7,583 bases of DNA from CAISIP01 sp031383745 (GTDB lineage: Bacteria > Pseudomonadota > Gammaproteobacteria > Burkholderiales > Burkholderiaceae_C): assembly GCA_031383745.1 (NCBI GenBank), contig JANMZX010000534.1, positions 1-7,583 on the forward strand, written 5' to 3'. Positions within the stretch are counted from its first letter, which is position 1; each line of letters starts with the position of its first letter. Both the position numbers and the translations under genes were made by a program. Below the pieces are notes generated by a model. It saw only the letters and a list, made by a program, of their open reading frames with translations. It was not told the origin of the DNA and made no database searches. Shown in pieces: positions 1-5,976 of this stretch.

Positions 1-178
1 TGGCACACAACAGGTGTTCGACGCGGTGCGTTCCGTGGTGACGCCCTTGCAGATCGACCGGCCCTGCGGCCCGGATGCGATGGACGCACACGACGCGTTG
101 TTTGCAGACAGCATGGCCCGGGCACTGCGTATGGCGGTGCGCGAGGGCATGGCCGGTTTCACCCTGCGCGGTGTGTGA
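1..178 (+). CDS. 3' end of an unidentified protein-coding gene (5' part outside the window)
   Basis: An open frame enters from the left edge (codons in phase from base 2) and ends at a TGA at 176-178, giving 58 C-terminal residues. Third positions are mostly G or C, as in the certain genes of this window, which supports real coding. The tail ends in FTLRGV and is probably helical (DALFADSMARALRMAVREGM). I do not recognise the family from this fragment: there is no catalytic motif, membrane segment or signature. The stop lies 46 bases before the next gene and on the same strand, so the two could be co-transcribed. Presence of a gene end is fairly sure; its function is unknown. Confidence 0.7.
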   Translation, partial: GTQQVFDAVRSVVTPLQIDRPCGPDAMDAHDALFADSMARALRMAVREGMAGFTLRGV

Positions 179-208
179 TCCGATCCATCGACCCTGCCCA
201 CTCCACTC

Positions 209-214
209 AGGAAG
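209..214 (+). promoter_or_regulatory. Ribosome binding site fixing the start at 225
   Basis: AGGAAG lies 10 bases before ATG 225. It supports that start over the frame's in-phase upstream start at 75, which would overlap the previous gene's coding end and add about 50 residues unlike the family N-terminus. Confidence 0.6.
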
Positions 215-224
215 ACCGACCCGC

Positions 225-1229
225 ATGACCCCCATCCACATCACCTACCTCAACGGCCCCGACATCGCTGCCCTGGCGCTCACCGACGACGAGATCCTGC
301 AGGCCATCGAGTCCAGCCTGGCCTCGCAGGGCCGCGGCGAATGCGTCATCGAGCCGCGCATGCACCTGGCGCCCAAGGCCGGGGTGGACGGCCACTTCAA
401 TGTGCTGCGTGGCGCCATCGGTGCGCCGATCAACCTGGCGGGCGTCAAGGTGGTGGGCGACTTTGTCGACAACTACAAGCAGGGCCTGCCATCCGAGTTT
501 GGCGTGCTGAACCTGTTCGACCCGCGCACCGGCATTCCGGTGGCCATCGTCGACGCCACCGCCATCACCGACATGCGAACCGGTGCGGTGACGGCCATCG
601 GCGCCAAGCACCTCGCGCGCAAGAACAGCAAGGTGCTGGGCCATATCGGTGCACGTGGCACCGCCTACTGGAACGTGCGTCTGCTCGACAAGCTGTTCGA
701 CTTCGACGAGATCCGCGTGCATTCTGCGCGGCCCGAGAGCCGCAACGCGTTCGGTGCGCGCCTGTCGCAGGATCTGGGCAAGCCAGTGCGTGTGTGCGAC
801 AACTGGCACGACACTGTCGCGGGCGCCGACATCGTGGTAGAGGCCTCGCGTCTGCGCGCACCCGAGCCCCTGCTGAAGACGGAATGGATCAAGCCCGGCG
901 CCTTCGTCGTGCCCTACGGCACCATGAGTGCGGTGGAACTCAGCCTGACCGACATCATGTCCAAGCTGGTGGTGGACGACTGGGGCCAGTGCAAGGGCGG
1001 GCAGTTCGGCTCCTTGCGTGCCCACGTGGAGGCGGGCAAGCTGTCGGCACAGACCTTGCATGCCGAGATGGGGCAGGTGGTGGCAGGGCTGAAACCGGGG
1101 CGCGAAAACGACGACGAGAACATCCTGTTCTGGCACCGCGGCCTGTCGCTGAGCGACATTGCACTGGGTTATGCGATGTTGCAGAAGGCGCAAGGGATGG
1201 GGATTGGTCAGCGTTTGCGCTTTCGCTGA
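225..1229 (+). CDS. Ornithine cyclodeaminase/mu-crystallin superfamily protein, divergent active site
   Basis: This 334-residue cytoplasmic protein has the usual length and motif order of the ornithine cyclodeaminase/mu-crystallin superfamily, NAD(P)-dependent enzymes acting on amino or imino acids. Visible landmarks are PRMHL (R45), the GVKVVGDFVDN strand (K75), DPRTGIPVAIVDATAITDMRTGAVTA (R118, matching the family's substrate-binding Arg), and a Rossmann region from about 137. R45, K75 and R118 look like counterparts of the Arg/Lys/Arg that hold the substrate carboxylate. Two things are odd. The cofactor loop reads GHIGARGTA (139-147), with R144 where relatives have the second Gly of GAGxQA. 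The stretch VVPYGTMSAVEL (228-239) has no Asp where ornithine cyclodeaminases have the catalytic one. It is therefore probably a different reductase or dehydrogenase, or a non-catalytic subunit; I recall some close relatives being named 'tyramine oxidase subunit B', which I cannot verify here. The superfamily call is firm; the reaction is unknown. Confidence 0.85.
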   Translation: MTPIHITYLNGPDIAALALTDDEILQAIESSLASQGRGECVIEPRMHLAPKAGVDGHFNVLRGAIGAPINLAGVKVVGDFVDNYKQGLPSEFGVLNLFDPRTGIPVAIVDATAITDMRTGAVTAIGAKHLARKNSKVLGHIGARGTAYWNVRLLDKLFDFDEIRVHSARPESRNAFGARLSQDLGKPVRVCDNWHDTVAGADIVVEASRLRAPEPLLKTEWIKPGAFVVPYGTMSAVELSLTDIMSKLVVDDWGQCKGGQFGSLRAHVEAGKLSAQTLHAEMGQVVAGLKPGRENDDENILFWHRGLSLSDIALGYAMLQKAQGMGIGQRLRFR

Positions 1230-1252
1230 TCCGTCCAGCCTGGAGAACTCAT

Positions 1253-1264
1253 GCCATCGATGGC
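1253..1264. repeat. Perfect 12-base palindrome
   Basis: GCCATCGATGGC reads the same on both strands. It lies 24 bases after the stop of the preceding gene. It has no loop and no following T-run, so it resembles a protein-binding dyad more than a terminator. A chance occurrence is possible. Confidence 0.5.
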
Positions 1265-1268
1265 GATT

Positions 1269-1362
1269 GATCATGCATGTGGCGATCATGCGTGAACTAC
1301 CCATAGGGAAACCACGCATGCGCGTGCATAGACAACTGAATAGAGTAGCCGGCGGGATCATG
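1269..1362. repeat. Three copies of GATCATG
   Basis: GATCATG occurs at 1269-1275, 1284-1290 and 1356-1362. The first two share the longer form GATCATGC at 15-base spacing, and both lie by a TGGCGAT word (1261-1267 and 1280-1286). The third is part of the palindrome ATCATGAT (1357-1364). The clustering in under 100 bases suggests repeated half-sites for a DNA-binding protein; no factor can be named. Confidence 0.4.
1287..1320. promoter_or_regulatory. Candidate operator: 8-base inverted repeat around a CCC-ATA-GGG core
   Basis: CATGCGTG (1287-1294) and CACGCATG (1313-1320) are exact reverse complements separated by 18 bases. Inside the spacer, CCC (1300-1302) and GGG (1306-1308) flank ATA, almost sharing the same centre. 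The right arm also begins a smaller dyad, CACGC-ATGC-GCGTG (1313-1326). The symmetry fits a dimeric regulator site or an RNA hairpin. No T-run follows, so a terminator is unlikely. The repeat is seen directly; the regulatory role is inferred from its place upstream of the transporter operon. Confidence 0.35.
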
Positions 1363-1417
1363 ATGTCTCTTGTCGAGTGGCTGGACGCTGGCTGTTTTCC
1401 GGTGGGAGAGATTCGGC

Positions 1418-1555
1418 ATGGCGGTGGACGAGAGCACGCCGTTGCTGAACGATCTGGCCGGGCAGCGTGATGGCATGGTAAGGAACCGGCATGCGAATAC
1501 GACGTCCAACCGATACACTGGCTTCAGAAGTCTGTCGCAGGCCAGCCCTGCGTGA
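1418..1555 (+). CDS. Possible small ORF (45 residues), unrecognised; weak
   Basis: ATG 1418 is preceded at 8 bases by a purine-rich GGTGGGAGAG (1401-1410), and the frame closes at TGA 1553-1555. The first 20 or so codons have the G/C-rich third positions typical of this genome, but the second half does not, as would be expected for a chance frame or the decayed start of a gene. The product starts MAVDESTPLLNDLAGQRDG and has no hydrophobic segment, cysteine pair or known motif. It ends 35 bases before the binding-protein start, so a leader-peptide role is conceivable but unsupported. Most likely not a real gene. Confidence 0.15.
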   Translation: MAVDESTPLLNDLAGQRDGMVRNRHANTTSNRYTGFRSLSQASPA

Positions 1556-1578
1556 GTACCCAACCCCGTTTTCCAACC

Positions 1579-1583
1579 AGGAG
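1579..1583 (+). promoter_or_regulatory. Ribosome binding site fixing the start at 1591
   Basis: AGGAG ends 7 bases before ATG 1591. It selects this ATG over an in-frame GTG at 1552, which would put 13 extra residues before the Tat signal. A closer out-of-frame ATG at 1586 is too near the site to compete. Confidence 0.75.
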
Positions 1584-1590
1584 TAATGCC

Positions 1591-3165
1591 ATGAGCAAAA
1601 AGATTTCACGCCGCGACATTCTTGCGGCCGGTGCAGGGTTGACCGGCGCGGCCGGCATGGCGGGCGCGTTGTGGCCCGGGATCGCCCTGGCGCAGTCGGG
1701 CGGCGCGACACGGCCGCTGCTGACAGTGCGTGCTGCAGCCGACTTCGAACTCATCGACCCGGCGCACCGGCGCGGCCCGGTGGATGGCAACGTCATGCGC
1801 GTGGTCTACCAGCGCCTGATGCAGCCCAAGCCCAATTCGGCCGAGATCGAGCTCGATGCCGCCGCAGAGATGAAGCAGACCTCGCCCACCACGATCGAGT
1901 TCCGGCTCAAGCCGGGCCTGATGTTCACCGACGGCTTTGGCGAGATGACCGCCGAGGACGTGAAGTTCTCGTTCGAACGCATCGGCCTGCCGCCAGCGGC
2001 GGGCGCCAAGGAGTCGTCCTACAAGGGCGATTGGCTGCACCTGACAACGGTGGAGGTGAAGAGCAAGTACGAGGGCCGCATCGTGCTGGCCAAGCCGCGC
2101 GCCAACCTGTACGACGTGGTGATCGCCGACGGCTCGGGCTGCATCGTCAGCAAGAAGGCGGTCGAGCAGCGCGGTGTTGAATTCGGTCTGAAACCGGTGG
2201 GTTCCGGGCAGTACCAGGTGGCATCGTTGGACCGCCAGAAGGGCGCGGTGCTCAAGCGCAATGCGAACTACAAGGGCAGCCGGCCGGGCCGCTACGAGGA
2301 GATCAACATCCGGGTGATCACCGATCCGAAGACGACCGAACTCGCATTGCGCGCCGGGGAACTCGATTTCGCGATCCTGCCGCCGGCAGCCGCAGAACCG
2401 CTGCGCAGCGTCGCCGGGCTGACCGTCAGCGACCAGCCCTCGTTTACCTACGTGTGGATGGGCATGAACGTCGAGAAAGGCCCGCTGGCCGACCTGCGGG
2501 TGCGCCAGGCGATCCGCCTGGGCGTGGATGTGGACCAGATGCTGCTGGCCGGCTACAACGGCAAGGCGCCACGGCTCAACACCGCGCTGCCGCCCCAGGT
2601 GGTCGGGCACTGGCGCGAGGCGCCGGTGTACCGGCGCAACGTGGCCGAAGCCAGGGCGTTGCTGGCCGCGGCCGGACAGAAAGACCTCAAACTGCGGCTG
2701 ACCGTCCTCAACGCGCCCGAATTCCAGAACATGGCGCTGGTGGCCAAGGCCTTGCTGGCCGAGATCGGCGTGACCATCGACGTCGACGTCCAGCCCGGCG
2801 GCACCTACTGGAGCTCCGGCAAGGCCGAGACCGGCAAGAACCTCGATCTCTACATGTCGCGCTTCAGCGCCAAGCACGACCCGAACTTCGTGCTGCAGTG
2901 GTTCGTGCCGGGGCAGATCGGCAACTGGAACTGGTCGCGCTGGAACAACCCCGAGTTCGACACGCTGTTCAAGGACTCCGACAGCGAGACCGACGCTGCC
3001 AAGCGGCGCAACATGGTGCTCGAGATGCAGCGCACGATGGACAAGTCGGCAGCCTTCATCTGGCTGACCAACGAGGCCAGCGGGCTGGTGCACAAGAGCG
3101 CCATCAAGCCGGCCTCGGTGCCGGGCTGGATCGACTGGCAATACGCGGATTTCAGTGCAGGCTGA
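1591..3165 (+). CDS. ABC transporter substrate-binding protein, family 5 (peptide/nickel type), Tat-exported
   Basis: This 524-residue periplasmic receptor captures the substrate and delivers it to the permeases encoded directly downstream. The N-terminus MSKKISRRDIL carries a twin-arginine motif (R7-R8), then a hydrophobic Ala/Gly stretch and a likely cleavage site after A34 (IALA-Q), so it is predicted to cross the membrane already folded through the Tat system. No lipobox cysteine is seen, so it should be soluble. Family 5 (SBP_bac_5) landmarks in order are: TDGFGEMTAEDVKFSFERI near 113-131, PVGSGQYQV (202-210), ITDPKTTELALRAGELD near 246-262, ADLRVRQAIRLGVD near 300-313, and a Trp-rich NWNWSRWNNPEFD (445-457). 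The length fits the family. The substrate cannot be deduced: members bind di- and oligopeptides, opines, nickel complexes, glutathione and sugars. The 3' end overlaps the first permease by 11 bases. Confidence 0.93.
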   Translation: MSKKISRRDILAAGAGLTGAAGMAGALWPGIALAQSGGATRPLLTVRAAADFELIDPAHRRGPVDGNVMRVVYQRLMQPKPNSAEIELDAAAEMKQTSPTTIEFRLKPGLMFTDGFGEMTAEDVKFSFERIGLPPAAGAKESSYKGDWLHLTTVEVKSKYEGRIVLAKPRANLYDVVIADGSGCIVSKKAVEQRGVEFGLKPVGSGQYQVASLDRQKGAVLKRNANYKGSRPGRYEEINIRVITDPKTTELALRAGELDFAILPPAAAEPLRSVAGLTVSDQPSFTYVWMGMNVEKGPLADLRVRQAIRLGVDVDQMLLAGYNGKAPRLNTALPPQVVGHWREAPVYRRNVAEARALLAAAGQKDLKLRLTVLNAPEFQNMALVAKALLAEIGVTIDVDVQPGGTYWSSGKAETGKNLDLYMSRFSAKHDPNFVLQWFVPGQIGNWNWSRWNNPEFDTLFKDSDSETDAAKRRNMVLEMQRTMDKSAAFIWLTNEASGLVHKSAIKPASVPGWIDWQYADFSAG

Positions 3166-4132
3166 GACCGCGCGTTACCTCGCCAGCCGCCTGGTCACCA
3201 CCGCGCTGATCATTTTCGGCGCGATGGTGCTGCTGTTCACGCTCAGCAGCCTGGTGCCGGGTGACCCGGCGGCGATCCTGCTGGGGCCGCAGGCCACGCC
3301 GGAGTACTCCCGGCGCATGATCAGCGAGATGGGGCTGGACCAGCCGCTGCACATCCGGCTCTGGCGCTTTTTCTCCAACGCGGCCAGCGGCAACCTGGGC
3401 ATCGACATCGTCTCGGGGCGCTCGGTGGCCGGCATGATCGCCGCGGTGATTCCGTACACCATCATCCTGACGTTGTCGGCCATTGCGTTGGCCGTGGTCA
3501 CCGGCATCCCGCTGGGCATCTATGCGGCCACGCACCGCGGCACGGTGATGGACAGCATCCTGGCCTTCATCTCGGTGGCCTTCATCGCAGTGCCGGGCTT
3601 CGTGGTCGCGATCCTCTTGCTGCTGATATTCGCCATCTGGCTCGACTGGCTGCCGGTGCTGGGGACCAGCCGCAGCGGCGACTGGCTCGACGAGTTCAGG
3701 CGCATGGTCCTGCCCACGGTGGCGCTGGCGCTGAGTTGGGTGGGCTTCATCGCGCGCCTGGTCCGCACCTCGATGCTGGAGGTGATGGGTGAGAACTACA
3801 TCCGCACCTCGCGCGCCTACGGCCTGTCCGAGCGGCTGATCACCTACAAATACGCACTCAAGAACGCCTGTATCCCCACCATCACCATCCTGGGCCTGGG
3901 CATAGGCCGGCTGCTGGGCGGCGCGGTGCTGATCGAGATCGTGTTTGCACGGCCGGGGCTGGGGCGCCTGATCTACGGCGCGATCTCGGAGCGCAACTAT
4001 CCCGTCGTGCAGGGCGCGGTGCTGGTCGTGGTGGTGGTATTCGTGCTGGTGAACCTGGTGGTGGACCTGTCCTATTCGGCGATCGACCCGCGCATCCGCC
4101 ATGGCGGCGGCGGTCAGGCTGGCGGGCGCTGA
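3155..4132 (+). CDS. ABC transporter inner-membrane permease, DppB/OppB-like
   Basis: This 325-residue inner-membrane subunit forms half of the translocation channel. Hydrophobic segments are clear at about 13-34, 98-124, 133-160 and in the C-terminal third. The periplasmic GDPAAILLGPQATPE segment after the first helix (36-50) is typical of DppB/OppB/GsiC proteins. The cytoplasmic coupling (EAA) loop, ENYIRTSRAYGLSERLITYKYALKNACIP (213-241), contacts an ATPase, and FARPGLGRLIYGAISERNYPVVQG is another family hallmark. The start is GTG 3155, inside the end of the binding-protein gene (11-base overlap) and without a strong ribosome site, so translation is probably coupled. The next in-frame ATG lies within the first helix, so it is unlikely to be used. 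The family is certain; the transported substrate is unknown. Confidence 0.93.
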   Translation: MQAETARYLASRLVTTALIIFGAMVLLFTLSSLVPGDPAAILLGPQATPEYSRRMISEMGLDQPLHIRLWRFFSNAASGNLGIDIVSGRSVAGMIAAVIPYTIILTLSAIALAVVTGIPLGIYAATHRGTVMDSILAFISVAFIAVPGFVVAILLLLIFAIWLDWLPVLGTSRSGDWLDEFRRMVLPTVALALSWVGFIARLVRTSMLEVMGENYIRTSRAYGLSERLITYKYALKNACIPTITILGLGIGRLLGGAVLIEIVFARPGLGRLIYGAISERNYPVVQGAVLVVVVVFVLVNLVVDLSYSAIDPRIRHGGGGQAGGR

Positions 4133-4133
4133 C

Positions 4134-4982
4134 ATGTGGGCCGCCGTCGGGTCAACCCTGCGCAAGGTGTGCACCACGCTCACCGGTGTGGTCGGTTTCG
4201 TGATCGTCGTGCTGGTCATGGGTTGCGCGCTGCTGGCGCCCTGGGTGGCCACCCACAACCCGGATGCGCTGGATGTGATGAACCGGTTCGCCGCACCGTC
4301 GGGCGCCCACTGGTTCGGAACCGATCATCTCGGCCGCGACCTGTTCTCGCGCATGGTGCACGGCTCGCGCGTCGCCATGCAGGTCTCGCTGTCGGCGATC
4401 GCCATCGCGCTGAGCACCGGAACGGCGCTGGGCATCCTGGCGGCCTACCTGCCGGCACGCAGCGAGCGCTTCGTGCTGATCGTGTTCGACGTCATCTCCT
4501 CTTTCCCCAGCCTGGTGCTGGCGCTGGCGGCGGTGGCGGTGTTCGGGCCGTCCACCGGCATCGTGGTGGTGATCGTCGCGGTGACGCTGATACCCCACTT
4601 TGGCCGCGTGGCGCGCTCGCAGACGCTCACACTCAAGAGTGCGCCCTTTCTGGAGGCAGAGCGCATCCTGGGGGCGGCCTGGCCGCGGGTGGTGTTCTTC
4701 CATGTATTGCCCAACATCCTGGGGCCCTTGGTCATCCTGGCCTCGATGGACATTCCGGTGGTGATCACCATCGAGGCCGGCCTGTCCTTCCTTGGACTGG
4801 GCGTGCGCCCACCGCTGGCGAGCTGGGGCACGCTGATCCAGGACGGCTACCAGTACCTGTCGCAGACCTGGGTGCCGGTGGTGGTGTCCAGCGTTGCGCT
4901 GGGTGTGGCAACCCTCGGTTTCACGCTGTTTGGCGAGGCGCTGCGCGACGCGGTCGACCCCCGTATCGGACGGGAGTACTGA
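4134..4982 (+). CDS. ABC transporter inner-membrane permease, DppC/OppC-like
   Basis: This 282-residue protein is the second channel subunit, pairing with the permease encoded just upstream. It has an N-terminal helix (about 18-36), then the OppC-type HWFGTDHLGRDLFSRMVHGSR segment (59-79), several further membrane helices, and a coupling loop containing FLEAERILGAAWPRVVFFHVLPN (172-194). It ends with DAVDPRIGREY, the usual end of DppC-type proteins. The start chosen is ATG 4134, one base after the upstream stop (TGA-C-ATG), which gives normal family length. An in-frame ATG at 4101 would add 11 Ala/Gly/Arg-rich residues and a 32-base overlap; neither start has a strong ribosome site, so it is uncertain. 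Translation is probably coupled to the upstream gene. Confidence 0.92.
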   Translation: MWAAVGSTLRKVCTTLTGVVGFVIVVLVMGCALLAPWVATHNPDALDVMNRFAAPSGAHWFGTDHLGRDLFSRMVHGSRVAMQVSLSAIAIALSTGTALGILAAYLPARSERFVLIVFDVISSFPSLVLALAAVAVFGPSTGIVVVIVAVTLIPHFGRVARSQTLTLKSAPFLEAERILGAAWPRVVFFHVLPNILGPLVILASMDIPVVITIEAGLSFLGLGVRPPLASWGTLIQDGYQYLSQTWVPVVVSSVALGVATLGFTLFGEALRDAVDPRIGREY

Positions 4983-4983
4983 G

Positions 4984-5976
4984 ATGCCAATCGACGCCTT
5001 GCACACTCCGTTGGTCAAGATTCGAGGGCTCAAGCTCGAAGCCTCGACACAACGCGGCACTGCGCACATCCTGCGCGGCTTCGACCTGGACATCGGTCGC
5101 GGCCGCATTCTGGGCGTGGTGGGTGAATCAGGCTCCGGCAAATCCAGCCTCGCCAGCTGCCTGCTGCGGCTGTTGCCGACCAACATCACCCGTCTGGCCG
5201 GCACGGTCGAGTTCGACGGAACCGATCTGCTGAAACTCGATGACGCCAGCATGGCGCAGTGGCGCGGCAAACGCATTGCCATGATCTTCCAGGACCCGAT
5301 GACCGCGCTGAACCCGCTGTTCACCGTGGCCACCCATCTGGTGGATGTGTTGAAGCGCCGCCACCCCGGCATCGCGCGCCAGGACGCGCTGGACCGTTCG
5401 CGCGACGCACTGGTGAGTGTGGGCATCGCCGACCCCGACCTGCGCCTGACGGCCTATCCGCACCAGCTCTCGGGCGGCATGCGCCAGCGGGTGATGATCG
5501 CCATGGCCCTGCTGGTGGAACCCGACCTGCTGCTGGCTGATGAGCCCACCACCGCGCTCGATGCCACGGTGGAGGCGCAGATCGTCGACCTGTTCGAGGG
5601 GCTGCGCAGCAGGTTCTCCGGCTCCATCGTCTTCATTTCGCACCACCTCGGCCTGGTGGCGCAACTGTGTGACGACCTGTGCGTGATGTATGGCGGCACG
5701 GTGGTCGAGACCGGCCCGGTGGCCGACGTGCTGGCCAACCCGCAACACCCTTACACCCGCGCCCTGCTGGCGTGCGAGATCGACTCCGGCGCCCAGGGAG
5801 GGCGGCTGGTGTCCATCCCCGGCGAGGTGCAGGATCCGGTGGCGCCGCATGTGGCCTGCGTGTTTGCGCCCCGGTGCGCACATGCCGACGCGCGTTGCCG
5901 TTCCAGTGTGCCTGCTTTGCAGGAGTGTGGTGTGCAGCGGCGGGTGGCTTGCGTGCGATGGGGGGAGTTGGGATGA
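4984..5976 (+). CDS. ABC transporter ATP-binding protein, DppD/OppD-like
   Basis: This 330-residue ATPase is one of the two that power the importer, acting on the cytoplasmic face. All motifs are intact: Walker A GESGSGKS (47-54), Q-loop FQDPMTALNP (Q103), signature LSGGMRQR (162-169), Walker B LLLADEP (182-188, catalytic E187), D-loop around D193 and switch histidine H220. The residue after the switch is a second His, where Asp or Asn is more usual. The C-terminal oligopeptide-transporter extension begins near HPYTRALL (255-262) and has cysteines at 292, 298, 305 and 323 (C-x5-C-x6-C-x17-C), the pattern reported to hold an iron-sulfur cluster in some Dpp/Opp ATPases. GGGAG at 4972-4976 is 7 bases before ATG 4984, which lies one base after the upstream stop. 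The 3' end overlaps the next gene by 4 bases (ATGA). Confidence 0.94.
   Translation: MPIDALHTPLVKIRGLKLEASTQRGTAHILRGFDLDIGRGRILGVVGESGSGKSSLASCLLRLLPTNITRLAGTVEFDGTDLLKLDDASMAQWRGKRIAMIFQDPMTALNPLFTVATHLVDVLKRRHPGIARQDALDRSRDALVSVGIADPDLRLTAYPHQLSGGMRQRVMIAMALLVEPDLLLADEPTTALDATVEAQIVDLFEGLRSRFSGSIVFISHHLGLVAQLCDDLCVMYGGTVVETGPVADVLANPQHPYTRALLACEIDSGAQGGRLVSIPGEVQDPVAPHVACVFAPRCAHADARCRSSVPALQECGVQRRVACVRWGELG

Larger units (their letters stand above)
1230..1590. other. 361-base intergenic region between the cyclodeaminase-like gene and the ABC operon
   Basis: No convincing gene was found. The first third (about 1250-1365) is less GC-rich than its surroundings and packed with palindromes and repeated GATCATG words, listed separately. 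The remainder holds only a weak short frame (1418-1555) and the ribosome binding site of the next gene. I see no hairpin followed by a T-run that would serve as an intrinsic terminator for the gene ending at 1229, and no good -35/-10 pair. The operon promoter is nevertheless most likely in this gap, by position. Confidence 0.6.

Noticed and set aside
75..224. N-terminal extension of the cyclodeaminase-like gene to an upstream start at 75
   Set aside because: It would overlap the end of the preceding gene out of frame, is Arg/Cys/Pro-rich, and the family N-terminus plus a ribosome site agree on ATG 225.
1253..1326. Intrinsic terminator after the cyclodeaminase-like gene
   Set aside because: Dyads are present but none is followed by a T-rich tract, and the 12-base palindrome has no loop.
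207..1361. Long minus-strand frame opposite the cyclodeaminase-like gene
   Set aside because: His/Gln/Arg-rich composition with no motifs; mirror of a GC-rich coding gene.
1491..1519. Sigma-70-like -10 (TACACT, 1514-1519)
   Set aside because: Only four of six consensus bases match, and no acceptable -35 lies at 16-18 bases upstream.
1552..1590. GTG start at 1552 for the binding protein
   Set aside because: The strong AGGAG at 1579 serves ATG 1591, which puts the twin-arginine motif at the usual place near the N-terminus.
1606..3141. Minus-strand frame of 511 codons opposite the binding-protein gene
   Set aside because: Product is low-complexity (Val/Leu/His/Arg-rich) with no domain, while the + frame has an unmistakable family 5 receptor. 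It is a GC-bias artefact.
4101..4133. ATG 4101 as start of the second permease
   Set aside because: It would add a short Ala/Gly-rich extension without a ribosome site; ATG 4134 directly follows the upstream stop. It is not fully excluded.
3152..4258. Minus-strand frame of 368 codons opposite the first permease
   Set aside because: Extremely His/Gln/Asp/Arg-rich, as expected from antisense of hydrophobic membrane codons.
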